64,000 bases of DNA from Actinomadura rupiterrae (GCF_024172125.1 NZ_JAMZEA010000006.1:558001-622000); one strand, 5' to 3'; positions 28,204 through 37,940 are shown, numbered from the stretch's first letter. A program made the numbers and translations. Notes: generated from the sequence alone by a model not told the origin.

Positions 28204-30249
28204 GCTGGTGGTCAGGGGGATGACGACGGCGGGGTACTCGCTGCCCTGGCTGCGGTGGATGGTGATGGCGTAGGCGTGGGTCAGCTCGTCGAGTTCGTCG
28301 AAGGAGTAGTCGATGTCCTCGTCCTCGTCGGTGCGGACGGTGAGGGTGTGCTCCTCGGGAGAGACGGCGGTGACGACGCCGACCGTGCCGTTGAAGACGC
28401 CCGCCTCGCCCTTGTCGTAGTTGTTGCGCAGCTGGGTGACCTTGTCGCCGGGGCGGAAGACGCGGCCGCCGTAGCGGCGTTCGGGAACGGAGTCCTGGTG
28501 GGGGGTCAGGGCGTCCTGGAGGAGGTTGTTGAGCGCGCCCGCTCCGGCGGGGCCGCGGTGCATGGGGGCGAGCACCTGGACGTCGCGGCGGGCGTCGAGG
28601 TCGAACTTGGCGGGGATGCGGTTGACGACGACGTCCACGGTGAGGGCGGCGGTCTCCTCGGAGTCGTCGCAGGGGAACAGGAAGAAGTCGGGGTAGCCGC
28701 GGGTGTGCGGGTGGTCGCCGGCGTTGACGCGGTGGGCGTTGACGACGATGCCGGACTGCTGCGCCTGGCGGAAGATCTTGGTGAGCCGGACGCGGGGGAC
28801 GGCCTCGTCCGCGGCGAGCAGGTCGGCGAGGACCTCCCCGGCGCCGACGGACGGGAGCTGGTCGACGTCGCCGACCAGCAGCAGGTGCGCGCCGGGCGGG
28901 ACGGCCTTGACCAGCTTGTTCGCCAGGATCAGGTCGACCATCGAGCACTCGTCGACGACGACCAGATCGGTGTCGAGGGGGTTGTCCTGGTCGAACTTGG
29001 CGTCGCCGCCCGGCTGGAGCTGGAGCAGCCGGTGCACGGTGGCGGCCTCGTGGCCGGTCAGCTCGGCGAGCCGCTTGGCGGCGCGGCCGGTCGGGGCGAC
29101 GAGGGTGATCCTGGCCTTCTTGGCGGCGGCCAGCTCGACGACGGAGCGGACGGTGAAGCTCTTGCCGCAGCCCGGGCCGCCGGTGAGGACGGCGACCTTC
29201 TCGGTGAGCGCGAGCCGGACGGCCTGCTCCTGCTCGGGGGCCAGCTCGGTGCCGGTGCGTTCGCGCAGCCAGGTCAGGGCCTTCGTCCAATCGACGTTCG
29301 CGAAGGCGGAGAGGCGGTCCTTCGGGACGTTGAGGAGGGTGCGCAGGCCGCGCGCGAGCGAGCGCTCGGCCCGGTGGAACGGGACGAGGTAGACGGCCGG
29401 CACGTCGTTGACACGCTCGCGGACGACGCCCTCGTCGGCGGCCAGCTCGTCCAGGGCGGGGACGATGAGCTCGCGCGGGACGTCGAGGATCTTCTCGGCG
29501 GCGGTGACGAGGTTGGGCTCGGGCAGGTAGCAGTGGCCCTGGTCGGCGGCCTCGGACAGGGTGTACTGGAGGCCGGCCTTGATGCGCTCGGGGCTGTCGT
29601 GCGGGATGCCGACGGCCTGCGCGATGGTGTCGGCGGTCCTGAAGCCGATGCCCCAGACGTCGGCGGCGAGCCGGTACGGCTCGCGGCGGACGGTGCCGAT
29701 CGACGCGTCGCCGTACTGCTTGTAGATGCGGACGGCCAGGGAGGTGGAGACGCCGACGCCCTGCAGGAAGAGCATCACCTCCTTGATGGCCTTCTGCTCC
29801 TCCCAGGCGGCGGCGATGCGCGCGGTGCGGCGCTTGCCGAGGCCGTGCACCTCGACCAGCCGGGCGGGCTCCTCCTCGATCACGCGCAGGATGTCGGTGC
29901 CGAAGTGGGAGACCATGCGGTCGGCCATCACCGGGCCGATCCCCTTGATCATGCCGGAGCCCAGGTAGCGGCGGATGCCCTGCACGGTCGCGGGCAGCAC
30001 GGTGGTGTAGGAGTCGGCCTCGAACTGCCGGCCGTACTTGGGGTGCGAGCGCCACCGGCCGGTCATCCGGATGCTCTCGCCGACCTGCGCGCCGAGCAGC
30101 GCGCCGACGACGGTGAGCAGGTCGCCGCCGGACTTCTCGGTGGCGACGCGCGCGACCGTGTAGCCGGTGTCGTCGTTGGCATAGGTGATCCGTTCGAGCA
30201 CCGCCTCAAGGACCACCGGTTTGGGGGGAACTGCCGCCTGGTTCGTCAC
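28036..30249 (-). CDS. recD2: RecD2 (RecD-like) ATP-dependent DNA helicase
   Basis: About 737 aa from the GTG at 30249, 9 bases after GGAAGG; the ATG at 30258 has that signal at zero spacing. RecD2 is an SF1B 5'-3' helicase acting alone in DNA repair and replication-fork maintenance. The N-terminal part has OB-like and helix-hairpin-helix regions (RRYLGSGMIKGIGPVMADRM, VHGLGKRRTARIAAAW). Helicase motifs: VAVLTGGPGCGKSFTVRSVV (Walker A), VVVDECSMVDL (Walker B), LLLVGDVDQLPSVGAG, VRLTKIFRQAQQSG, AITIHRSQGSEYPAVV and YTAITRAKKLVV. All appear intact. The 3' end overlaps the convergent hydrolase gene. Confidence 0.95.
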   Translation of the reverse strand: MTNQAAVPPKPVVLEAVLERITYANDDTGYTVARVATEKSGGDLLTVVGALLGAQVGESIRMTGRWRSHPKYGRQFEADSYTTVLPATVQGIRRYLGSGMIKGIGPVMADRMVSHFGTDILRVIEEEPARLVEVHGLGKRRTARIAAAWEEQKAIKEVMLFLQGVGVSTSLAVRIYKQYGDASIGTVRREPYRLAADVWGIGFRTADTIAQAVGIPHDSPERIKAGLQYTLSEAADQGHCYLPEPNLVTAAEKILDVPRELIVPALDELAADEGVVRERVNDVPAVYLVPFHRAERSLARGLRTLLNVPKDRLSAFANVDWTKALTWLRERTGTELAPEQEQAVRLALTEKVAVLTGGPGCGKSFTVRSVVELAAAKKARITLVAPTGRAAKRLAELTGHEAATVHRLLQLQPGGDAKFDQDNPLDTDLVVVDECSMVDLILANKLVKAVPPGAHLLLVGDVDQLPSVGAGEVLADLLAADEAVPRVRLTKIFRQAQQSGIVVNAHRVNAGDHPHTRGYPDFFLFPCDDSEETAALTVDVVVNRIPAKFDLDARRDVQVLAPMHRGPAGAGALNNLLQDALTPHQDSVPERRYGGRVFRPGDKVTQLRNNYDKGEAGVFNGTVGVVTAVSPEEHTLTVRTDEDEDIDYSFDELDELTHAYAITIHRSQGSEYPAVVIPLTTSSWMMLQRNLLYTAITRAKKLVVLTGSRRALAAAVRTTSAGRRHTALAHRLIHLPP

Positions 30250-30449
30250 GGAACCCATCCTTCCGGACCCGCCCCCGGCCCGAAACCGAAACCCGTTCTG
30301 GGGATAACTTCGCCGTTCGTCTAGGCGAGGGCCACGCTCCGGCCGGGATGGCCGCATCCGGCGAAATCCGGCGAACGATCTAGATCTTTGAGTGATCGCG
30401 ACGTACGGTCCGGGCGCACCCGTACCACGAGTACCGGGAGGTATCGCTG

Positions 30450-32549
30450 GTGTTCCGCTCCCGAACCCTGGCCGTCGCGGCAGGCCTCGCCACCGCGGTC
30501 CCGCTCGTCGCCGCCGCACCGGCGGCGGGCCGAAGCCCCGCCCCCATCCCCGGATTCACCGCCAGGTCGTCGGCCTGGCAGCGCGCGTACGAGCAGGCGT
30601 TCAGCGCGATCCCGTCCGCCTCCAACGCGCGGCGCCTCGACGCCGAACTCGCCGAGGAGCCCGCCCTCGCCGGGACGACCGGCGACTGGCAACGGGTCGA
30701 ACGCATCGTCCGCGAGCTGCGTTCCTATGGCCTTCGTCCGGAGGTGAAGACTTACTACACCTACCTGTCGCGACCCAAGCGCATCAGTGTCGAGATGACC
30801 GCTCCGCAACTGCGCGTCCTGCCGGTGAAGGAGAAGAAGCAGCCCTGGCAGAAGTTCTACGACGACGTCATCCCCGGCTACAACGGGCTCTCGCCCAACG
30901 GCAACGTCGAGGGCGAGGTCGTCTACGCGAACTACGGCCGTCCCCAGGATTTCGCGCTACTGGCCAAGAACGGCATCTCGCTGAAGGGCAAAATCGCGCT
31001 CGTCCGCTACGGGCAGGTGTTCCGGGGCGTGAAGCCGCGCGAAGCCGCCAAGGCGGGCGCCAAGGCCGTCATCATCTACTCGGATCCCGCCAACGACGGC
31101 TTCACACGCGGACCGGTGTACCCGAACGGCCCGTGGCGAGCCGCGGACGGCATCCAGCGCGGCAGCGTCGCCCAGATCATGAACGCCGCGGGAGACCCGC
31201 TCACGCCGGGATGGCCTTCGACGAAGCACGCCCGCAGGCTGAAGCCTTCGCAGGCGCCGATGCTGCAAGGGCTCATTCCGACCACGCCGATTTCCTACGG
31301 CGCGGCCGAACCGCTCCTGCGCGCGCTGAGCGGAGCCCAGGTACCGAAGGAATGGCAAGGCGGACTACCCTTCCCCTACCGCTTCGGCCCTGGCGGCACG
31401 CGCGTCCACCTGGACATCCAGAGCAACTTCATCACGACACCCATCTGGGACGTGACGGTACGCATCCCCGGAGCGAAGCGCCCTGACCAAGAGGTCCTCC
31501 TAGGCGGCCACCATGACGCCTGGACGTACGGGTCGCTCGACAACCTGTCCGGTACAGAGAACGTGCTGCAGGTGGGGCGCGCCCTCGGAAAGCTCCTCAA
31601 GCAAGGATGGCGCCCCAACCGGACGATCGTCCTCGCCACCTGGGACGGCGAGGAGTACGGCACCTACGGCAGCACCGAGTACGCCGAGGACCACGAGCGC
31701 CAGCTCCGCAACGCGGTCGCCTACGTGAACATGGACATCGCCGCCGGATCGGAGTTCGGCCCCTCGGCGACGCCCGCGCTCGACCAGAGCATCATCGACG
31801 CGTCCAAGGAAGTCCGCTGGCCCGGCACCAAGGGCACGCTCTACGACGCCTGGAAGCAGCAGAACGACGGGCAGACCCCGATCGACCGGATCGGCGGCGG
31901 TTCGGACTTCCAGGCGTTCTTCCAGCGGTACGGGGTGCCCGCCATGGACCTCGGCGCGGGCAGCCCCGGATCGTCCGGGAACTACCACTGCGCCTGCGAC
32001 GACTTCTACTCGACCGAGCACTTCAGCGATCCGACGTGGGAGTACCACGCGGCCATGAGCAGGCTCGCGGGCATCGCGACGCTGCGCCTGGCCAACGCCG
32101 ACGTCATCGCGATGCGCTACCAGCCGTACGCCACCGAGACCGTGGGCTACCTGAACGATTTCACGGCCCAGCAGAAGCAGAAGCTCGGCAAGGTCGTGGT
32201 GGACGTGTCGCGTGACGTCAAGCAGGCGCAGGCGTGGGAACGGGCCGCGCAGGTGCTCCAGGCCAAGGCCGACGCGGCGCTGGGCAAGGGCGACACCGCC
32301 GCGTTCCGCCGTCTCAACGACCGCCTCATACGCGCGGAACGGGACCTGCTCACCCACGCGGGGCTGCCGACACGGCCTTGGTACCGGCATCAGATCTACG
32401 CGCCTGGCGCGGACACCGGCTATGCCACGCAGCGACTGCCGGGGCTGAACGACGCCCTGTTCCTGCAGCACGACCCGGGCATCGCGCAGGCGTACGAGGC
32501 ACGCCTTTACGCCAGCCTGCAAGCCGCCACCCGGACACTCACCCTCTAA
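30450..32549 (+). CDS. Secreted M28B-family peptidase (glutamate carboxypeptidase II-like)
   Basis: 699 aa starting at GTG after GGGAGG. A signal peptide ends near residue 27. Then come a PA domain (EGEVVYANYGRPQDF, SLKGKIALVRYGQVFRG), the M28 zinc aminopeptidase domain (LGGHHDAWTYGSLDNLSGT with His and Asp ligands; LATWDGEEYGTYGSTEYAE with catalytic Glu pair; NMDIAAGSEFG; IGGGSDFQAFFQRYGVPAMD; NYHCACDDFYSTEHFSDP) and a transferrin-receptor-like dimerisation domain at the C-terminus. The layout matches PSMA-type enzymes. It is followed after 8 bp by a secreted aldose epimerase, so the two are co-transcribed. Confidence 0.94.
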   Translation: MFRSRTLAVAAGLATAVPLVAAAPAAGRSPAPIPGFTARSSAWQRAYEQAFSAIPSASNARRLDAELAEEPALAGTTGDWQRVERIVRELRSYGLRPEVKTYYTYLSRPKRISVEMTAPQLRVLPVKEKKQPWQKFYDDVIPGYNGLSPNGNVEGEVVYANYGRPQDFALLAKNGISLKGKIALVRYGQVFRGVKPREAAKAGAKAVIIYSDPANDGFTRGPVYPNGPWRAADGIQRGSVAQIMNAAGDPLTPGWPSTKHARRLKPSQAPMLQGLIPTTPISYGAAEPLLRALSGAQVPKEWQGGLPFPYRFGPGGTRVHLDIQSNFITTPIWDVTVRIPGAKRPDQEVLLGGHHDAWTYGSLDNLSGTENVLQVGRALGKLLKQGWRPNRTIVLATWDGEEYGTYGSTEYAEDHERQLRNAVAYVNMDIAAGSEFGPSATPALDQSIIDASKEVRWPGTKGTLYDAWKQQNDGQTPIDRIGGGSDFQAFFQRYGVPAMDLGAGSPGSSGNYHCACDDFYSTEHFSDPTWEYHAAMSRLAGIATLRLANADVIAMRYQPYATETVGYLNDFTAQQKQKLGKVVVDVSRDVKQAQAWERAAQVLQAKADAALGKGDTAAFRRLNDRLIRAERDLLTHAGLPTRPWYRHQIYAPGADTGYATQRLPGLNDALFLQHDPGIAQAYEARLYASLQAATRTLTL

Positions 32550-32557
32550 GGACGGCC

Positions 32558-33715
32558 ATGAAGTCCATGTACGCAATCGGAGGCAGCGTTCTGCTCGGCA
32601 CGGCCACGCTCATCGCGGTGGTCCCCGCGAACGCCGGGAGCGGGCCGTCCATCGGCAAGGAGGCGTTCGGGAAGCTCGCCGACGGAACCCGGGTGGACCG
32701 TTACACGCTCCGGAACGCGCACGGGATGCGCGTCCGGATCCTGACCTACGGCGGCATCATCCAGACGCTGGACGTCCCGGACCGCAGGGGGCGCGACGCC
32801 AACGTCGCCTTGGGCTTCGCCACGCTGAAGGACTACGTCGACAAGAACGGCGGCCCGTACTTCGGCGCGCTCATCGGACGCTATGCGAACCGCATAGCGA
32901 AGGGCCGGTTCAGCCTGGACGGCAAGACGTACCAGCTGCCCGTCAACAACGGGCCGAACAGCCTGCACGGCGGTATCAAGGGCTTCAACACGAAGGTGTG
33001 GAAGGCCGCGGTCGTCAAGGGCAAGGGCACCGTGGGCCTACGGCTCACCTACGTCAGCAAGAACGGCGAGGAAGGCTACCCGGGGACGCTCACGACGACC
33101 GTGACCTACACGCTCGGCACCGGGAACCAGCTCCGGCTGGACTACCGGGCCGCGACCGACAAGGCCACCATCGTCAACCTGACGAACCACTCGTACTTCA
33201 ACCTCGCTGGGGAGGGCACGGGCGACGCCTACGGGCACCGGCTCCAGGTGAACGCCGCGCGCTTCACTCCCACCGACAGCACGCAGATCCCTACCGGAAA
33301 GCTCGCGTCGGTCAAGGGAACCCCCTTCGACTTCACGCGCCCGCACACCATCGGTGAGCGCATCCGCGACAACGACCCGCAGCTCCTCATCGGCCATGGC
33401 TACGACCACAACTTCGTACTGAACCAGCACCGGCCAGGCGAACTCGTCCTGGCGGCCACGGTCACCGAGCCGCGCTCCGGGCGCGTCCTACGGCTCAGCA
33501 CCACGCAACCCGGCGTCCAGCTCTACACGGGCAACTTCCTGGACGGCACCCTCGTGGGCACGAGCGGCCACGCGTACCGGCAAGGGGACGCGCTGGCGCT
33601 GGAGACGCAGCACTTCCCCGACTCCCCCAACCACCCGAACTTCCCGTCCACGGTCCTGCGTCCTGGGCAGACGTTCACCTCGACGACGGTCTACGCCTTC
33701 TCAACAAGCCGCTGA
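32558..33715 (+). CDS. Secreted aldose 1-epimerase
   Basis: 385 aa with a signal peptide (MYAIGGSVLLGTATLIAVVP, then ANAGSG), unusual because GalM is normally cytoplasmic, though secreted forms occur in actinobacteria and Bacteroidetes. The galactose mutarotase fold is shown by ILTYGGIIQTLDVPDRRG, FGALIGRYANRIAKGRF, NNGPNSLHGGIKGFN, TNHSYFNLAGEG with the catalytic His, GYDHNFVL and ALETQHFPDSPNHPNFPS with the catalytic Glu. AAGGAC precedes the ATG. A long hairpin lies beyond its stop. Confidence 0.94.
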   Translation: MKSMYAIGGSVLLGTATLIAVVPANAGSGPSIGKEAFGKLADGTRVDRYTLRNAHGMRVRILTYGGIIQTLDVPDRRGRDANVALGFATLKDYVDKNGGPYFGALIGRYANRIAKGRFSLDGKTYQLPVNNGPNSLHGGIKGFNTKVWKAAVVKGKGTVGLRLTYVSKNGEEGYPGTLTTTVTYTLGTGNQLRLDYRAATDKATIVNLTNHSYFNLAGEGTGDAYGHRLQVNAARFTPTDSTQIPTGKLASVKGTPFDFTRPHTIGERIRDNDPQLLIGHGYDHNFVLNQHRPGELVLAATVTEPRSGRVLRLSTTQPGVQLYTGNFLDGTLVGTSGHAYRQGDALALETQHFPDSPNHPNFPSTVLRPGQTFTSTTVYAFSTSR

Positions 33716-33720
33716 TATCC

Positions 33721-33762
33721 GAAGGAGGGGGCGGGGCCTTGCGCGCCTCAGTCCCCTCCTTC
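33721..33762. terminator. Bidirectional hairpin between convergent operons
   Basis: GAAGGAGGGG (33721-33730) pairs perfectly with CCCCTCCTTC (33753-33762) around a 22-base loop. It lies 5 bp after the epimerase stop and its far arm enters the last codons of the convergent SDR gene. Confidence 0.6.
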
Positions 33763-34743
33763 GACCATCGCTTCCAGCGTTTCCAGAGCTGTGTGGCGGG
33801 GCTTCCAGTGCAGTTCACGACGGGCCTTGGACGTGTCCATGAGCATGGGATGGCGAACGGCGTGAATCCATTCGGCCTGCGACGGGACATAGGGCAGCAG
33901 GTCGACCAGCTCGGATGTCAAAGAGACGACCTCCGGCGGGACCGGGACCGCATAGGCGCCTATGGCACGGGCCAGGTCCCGGACGGAGATGTCACCGTCG
34001 CCGGCGATGTTGTAGGCACCTGGCGGCCCATGGCCGCAGACCGCGGCCACCAAAGCGGAAGCCACGTCATCGTGGTGGACGAGCTGGAAATGCAAACCAG
34101 GATCAGGGAGAAACGGCCGCACCCCTGGAACCGCGCCCAGGAACCGTCGTACTGGCTCTGGCAGGCTGTCGCCCAGTTTCTCCCAAGGGAGGTTTCTCAG
34201 CAGGATCGTGGCCTCGGGCCCTGCGACAATGCTCGGGCGCAGGACGTAGACGTCCAGATCCGCGTCATCGGTCAGCTCGCGTAGAACCTTCTCGCAGGCG
34301 GCCTTCTGCGCCGAGTAGTAGTGCTCGGACGAGCCTCGCGGAAGCGCTTCCTCCGTAAGCGGTATGGCGTTGTCCTTGTGGTAACCGTAGGCCGCCACCG
34401 ACGACGTGTAGACGAGGCGGCCCGGACGTTCAGCCGCGACCGTGGCGGCGAAGACATTGCGGCTGCCGGCCAGATTGACGCGTTCGCTCTCCCCACGCGA
34501 GCCGAGAATGATGTAGGCGAGGTGGACGACCACATCGGCCGAGGCGACCAGGGCGTCCACGGCCGCGCGGTCGAGGATGTCACCCTGGCGGTACTCGGTC
34601 TTGCGCCAGCCGTGGTCGGCGGGGTCGAACGGACGGCGGGCCATGCCCAGCACCCGGTCCACGCGGTCGTCGGCCTCCAGGGCGCGAACCGCCGCCATTC
34701 CTATCTCGCCGGTCGGTCCGGTTACCGCGACCGTCAGAGCCAT
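33748..34743 (-). CDS. NAD-dependent epimerase/dehydratase (extended SDR)
   Basis: 331 aa. AVTGPTGEIGMAAVRAL is the GxxGxxG nucleotide loop, VVVHLAYIILG the fourth strand, LVYTSSVAAYGYHKD carries the Ser of the active site and SSEHYYSAQKAACEKVL the YxxxK pair. VLRPSIVAGPEATILLRNLP and YNIAGDGDISVRDLARAIG are typical of sugar-nucleotide-type SDRs, but the substrate is not identifiable. It starts 36 bp after the mtnA stop, so both are probably one transcript; a methylthioribose link is not established. Confidence 0.9.
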   Translation of the reverse strand: MALTVAVTGPTGEIGMAAVRALEADDRVDRVLGMARRPFDPADHGWRKTEYRQGDILDRAAVDALVASADVVVHLAYIILGSRGESERVNLAGSRNVFAATVAAERPGRLVYTSSVAAYGYHKDNAIPLTEEALPRGSSEHYYSAQKAACEKVLRELTDDADLDVYVLRPSIVAGPEATILLRNLPWEKLGDSLPEPVRRFLGAVPGVRPFLPDPGLHFQLVHHDDVASALVAAVCGHGPPGAYNIAGDGDISVRDLARAIGAYAVPVPPEVVSLTSELVDLLPYVPSQAEWIHAVRHPMLMDTSKARRELHWKPRHTALETLEAMVEGGD

Positions 34744-34779
34744 GGGGGAATCCCTTCAAGGAGGGTCAACGAGACAGGG

Positions 34780-35805
34780 TCACTGAGACAGGGACGGTGT
34801 CCTTCCCGCCGCGATTTCCATGACGCCGGTCTCGGTCGCCAAGGCCGTGACCAGGCGGGCCGGAGTGACGTCGAAGGCGGGGTTGTGTGCGCGGGCGCCT
34901 GGAGGAACCACCGGGGTGCCGGTACTGGCCAGGACTTCGGCGGACGGGCGTTCCTCGATGGGGATGCCCGCGCCATCTGGAGTGGTCAGGTCAATCGTGC
35001 TCCAGGGGGCGGCGACAAGGAAAGGGATGCCGGCGGCCGCGCACGCCAGGGCGACCCCCAACGTGCCGACCTTGTTGGCAGTGTCGCCATTTGCTGCTAT
35101 GCGGTCGGCCCCGACGATCGCCGCGTCTACAAGACCTCGCAGGATCGTGCTGGCAGCAGCACTATCCGGCTGGACGTAGTAGGGCACACCCACCTGGGCG
35201 AGTTCCCAGGCCGTGAGGCGGGAACCCTGGAGTAGCGGACGGGTCTCATCGACATAGACGACGTCCATGCGATTGCGGATATGCAGTTCGCGAACGACTC
35301 CCAGGGCCGTCCCCCACCCTGCCGTAGCCAAAGCACCTGCATTGCAGTGGGTGAGCAGTCGGAGCGGCCGGTCGCCCAGGCGGCGGGTCAGCCAATCGGC
35401 GCCGTGCCGTCCGATCGTGCGATTTCCTTCGACCTCCTCGTCCAGCAGGGCCACCGCTTCGGTCAGGACTGCGTCAGCGCCCTTGTCCACCAGTGGACGA
35501 ACCCGGTCGACGCCTGCCGCGAGGTTGACCGCCGTTGGACGGGCCTCGCGGATACGCGAGATCGCGGATTCCAGGGCAGACGCGTCCCACCCCTCCCGGA
35601 CGCCCTGCCGCACCGCCAGGACCACCCCGAAGGCGCCCGCGACGCCCAGAGCGGGCGCGCCGCGCACGACGAGCCGCCGGATCGCGTCGACCAGCTCGTC
35701 CACCTCGACGATGTCCCGGTACTCCAGGCGCGCGGGCAGGAGGGTCTGGTCGACGAGGCGCAGGGCGCCGCCGGTCCACGCAACGGGAGCGATATCTGCC
35801 GTCAT
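34780..35805 (-). CDS. mtnA: S-methyl-5-thioribose-1-phosphate isomerase
   Basis: 341 aa, the normal length. MtnA converts methylthioribose 1-phosphate to methylthioribulose 1-phosphate in the methionine salvage pathway. RRLVVRGAPALGVAGAFG and AVNLAAGVDRV are conserved; LLTHCNAGALATAGWGTALG carries the catalytic Cys (C154) and AAIVGADRIAANGDTANKVG the catalytic Asp (D234). VYVDETRPLLQGSRLTAWEL and HNPAFDVTP are also family signatures. Other salvage genes are not adjacent. It is divergent from the MFS gene with a 49-bp gap. Confidence 0.96.
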   Translation of the reverse strand: MTADIAPVAWTGGALRLVDQTLLPARLEYRDIVEVDELVDAIRRLVVRGAPALGVAGAFGVVLAVRQGVREGWDASALESAISRIREARPTAVNLAAGVDRVRPLVDKGADAVLTEAVALLDEEVEGNRTIGRHGADWLTRRLGDRPLRLLTHCNAGALATAGWGTALGVVRELHIRNRMDVVYVDETRPLLQGSRLTAWELAQVGVPYYVQPDSAAASTILRGLVDAAIVGADRIAANGDTANKVGTLGVALACAAAGIPFLVAAPWSTIDLTTPDGAGIPIEERPSAEVLASTGTPVVPPGARAHNPAFDVTPARLVTALATETGVMEIAAGRTPSLSQ

Positions 35806-35854
35806 GGCCCAATAATCTCCCGAGTCGGCCGCGGTGTTGTGTTAGGCCTAGGGC

Positions 35855-37072
35855 ATGTTTGCCCGTTATGGGGCCGCGGCGGCCTACTTCACCGGGGCGC
35901 TCAGCGCGCGCACGGCGGACGAGATGTCGGCTCCGGCGCTGCTGCTGCTCGGCATGGCGGTGCTGGGGTCGGAGCGTCCGGCGTCGCTGCTGTTCGCCGC
36001 TCTCACGGTGGCGTCCGCGGTGGGCGGGCCGCTGCTCGGCACGCTCATGGACCGCGCCACGCGTCCCGGAAGGCTCCTTGCCCTCGCCCTAGCGGCGTAT
36101 GCGGCGGGCCTAGCGCTGGTGACGGCGCTCCTAGGACATCTGGCCCTGGCCATAGCAGCGGCTCTCGTCACCGGTCTTCTGGCCCCTTCGCTCTCAGGCG
36201 CCTGGACGGCACGGCTGGCAGACGTCCTTCCCGAGAAACACCTGGCGCGCGGCCACTCCCTGGACGCGGCGACCTACAACGTGGCCGCGCTGGCAGGCCC
36301 GGCGGCCGCGGGGCTCATCACCGGGATCGATGCCTACTGGGCCATGGCGGCGACCATCGGAATGCTGGTCCTGGCCGTCCCGGCCGCGCTGGCACTCCCC
36401 CGCCAGGAGCCGCGCGCTACGGCCACGTCCTTCACCGCCGACCTCAGAGCCGGTTTCTCCGCCATCGTGCGCGCGCCCGGGTTGCGGCGGGTCACGGCGG
36501 CGTCGATGGTCGCGTTCCTCGGCACCGGGATGCTGATCGTGTCGTGTCCGCCTCTCGGCGAACGCCACCTCGGTGGGGCCGGGCACGGCGGCCTGCTGCT
36601 GTCGCTGCTCGCCGCCGGCGCGATGGCCACCGCCACCATTTCGGCACGGTGGCCACCGAAACGCGGCCCGGAGAGCGTGTTCGCCCTGTCCGCCCTGTGC
36701 ATCGCCGTTGGGCTGGCCATGCTCGCCTTCGCGCCCAACGCGGCCGTGCTGGTCGTGGCGGCGGTCCTCGCGGGGGCGGGCGAGGGCCCGCAACTGGCGG
36801 CGGTGTTCGACATCCGGCACCGGGAGGCGCCGGTCCGGCTGCGCGGGCAGGTGTTCACCACCGGCGCGAGCCTGAAAATCACCGCGGGGGCCGTGGGAGC
36901 GGCGCTGGCGGGCGCCCTTCCCCTGACGCTCGCCCTCGCGCTGGCCGCCGCCACTCAACTCCTGGCGGCCGCCATGCTCATGGGGTCAGGACGCGCACGG
37001 GCGCGCCCGCGAGGAACGCCTCGATGTCTTCAACGGCCTCAGAGAAGTACCCCCGGTAGTTATCCCGGGTGA
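35855..37072 (+). CDS. MFS transporter
   Basis: 405 aa with about 11-12 hydrophobic segments (for example VASAVGGPLLGTLMDRATRPGR in part: LLGTLMDRATRPGR is the loop 2-3 motif A; LAGPAAAGLITGIDAY in the middle; LLLSLLAAGAMATATISA and LALALAAATQLLAAAMLM near the end). It has no large soluble domain. Probable drug or metabolite exporter of the DHA1-like type; the substrate is unknown. The last 95 bp overlap the 3' end of the convergent dehydrogenase gene, and its final 25 residues are Arg/Pro-rich, consistent with reading antisense to it. No clear Shine-Dalgarno. Confidence 0.85.
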   Translation: MFARYGAAAAYFTGALSARTADEMSAPALLLLGMAVLGSERPASLLFAALTVASAVGGPLLGTLMDRATRPGRLLALALAAYAAGLALVTALLGHLALAIAAALVTGLLAPSLSGAWTARLADVLPEKHLARGHSLDAATYNVAALAGPAAAGLITGIDAYWAMAATIGMLVLAVPAALALPRQEPRATATSFTADLRAGFSAIVRAPGLRRVTAASMVAFLGTGMLIVSCPPLGERHLGGAGHGGLLLSLLAAGAMATATISARWPPKRGPESVFALSALCIAVGLAMLAFAPNAAVLVVAAVLAGAGEGPQLAAVFDIRHREAPVRLRGQVFTTGASLKITAGAVGAALAGALPLTLALALAAATQLLAAAMLMGSGRARARPRGTPRCLQRPQRSTPGSYPG

Positions 37073-37940
37073 CATAGCCGAGGTGGGGCGTGGCCAGGAG
37101 GTTCGGCAGCGTCCGGTACCCGTGGCCCTCGGGGAGCGGCTCGATGTCGTAGACGTCCACTCCTGCGCCCGCGATACCGCCCTCGCGCAACGCGGCGGCG
37201 AGCGCGTCCTGGTCCACGATGGACGACCGGGACGTGTTGATCAGGTACGCCGAGGGGCGCATCAGCTCCAGTTCCCGCGCGCCCAGGAGCCCGCGCGTGC
37301 CGTCGTTCGGCTTCACGTGGACGGTCACGAAATCGCTGGTCTCCAGCAGCTCGTCCAGGGTGTCCAGGCGGCGCGCCCCGGCCTCGGCCGCGCGCTCGGC
37401 GGTGAGGTTCGGGCTCCAGGCGACCACGTCCATGCCGAAGGCGGCGCCGACCCGGGCCACCTGGGTGCCGATGCGGCCGAGCCCGACCACGCCCAGCCGC
37501 CGTCCGAAGAGGTCGGTGCCGAGCGTCTGCTGCCACGGGCCGCCGGTCCGCAGCGCGGTGTTCTCGGTGACCAGGTGGCGGGCCAGCCCCAGCAGCAGGG
37601 CCCAGGTCAGCTCGACGGTCGGGTGGGTGGCGCTGGCCGTGCCGCACACCGTCACGCCGTGCCGCTCGGCCGCCGCCAGGTCGATCGAGGCGTTCCGCAT
37701 GCCGCTGGTGACCAACAGGCGCAGCTTCGGCAGCCGCGAGAGCAGGTCCTCCCGGAAGGGCGTGCGCTCGCGCATCGCCACCACGATCTCGCAGTCGCCG
37801 ATCTGCTCGGCGAGCCGCGCGGGGTCGGGCTCGTGCGCGTGCAGGAACCGGACGTCCACGTTCGGCGCAAGGCGGGACCAGTCCGCCGAAGACTCCGCAA
37901 CGCCCTGGAAATCGTCGATCACAGCACATTCGATCTTCAT
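36978..37940 (-). CDS. D-2-hydroxyacid dehydrogenase (NAD-dependent)
   Basis: 320 aa from the ATG at 37940; the longer open frame upstream is antisense to the mutasome operon and is excluded. GVVGLGRIGTQVARVGAAFG is the Rossmann loop; LVTSGMRNASIDLAAAE carries the catalytic Arg, GVDVYDIEPLPEGH the Glu and LATPHLGYVT the His of the R-E-H triad. NTSRSSIVDQDAL replaces the usual NxxRG. Substrate may be phosphoglycerate-like or another 2-ketoacid. GCCGGGA abuts the start, so the initiation signal is weak. Ends overlap the MFS gene by 95 bp. Confidence 0.92.
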   Translation of the reverse strand: MKIECAVIDDFQGVAESSADWSRLAPNVDVRFLHAHEPDPARLAEQIGDCEIVVAMRERTPFREDLLSRLPKLRLLVTSGMRNASIDLAAAERHGVTVCGTASATHPTVELTWALLLGLARHLVTENTALRTGGPWQQTLGTDLFGRRLGVVGLGRIGTQVARVGAAFGMDVVAWSPNLTAERAAEAGARRLDTLDELLETSDFVTVHVKPNDGTRGLLGARELELMRPSAYLINTSRSSIVDQDALAAALREGGIAGAGVDVYDIEPLPEGHGYRTLPNLLATPHLGYVTRDNYRGYFSEAVEDIEAFLAGAPVRVLTP

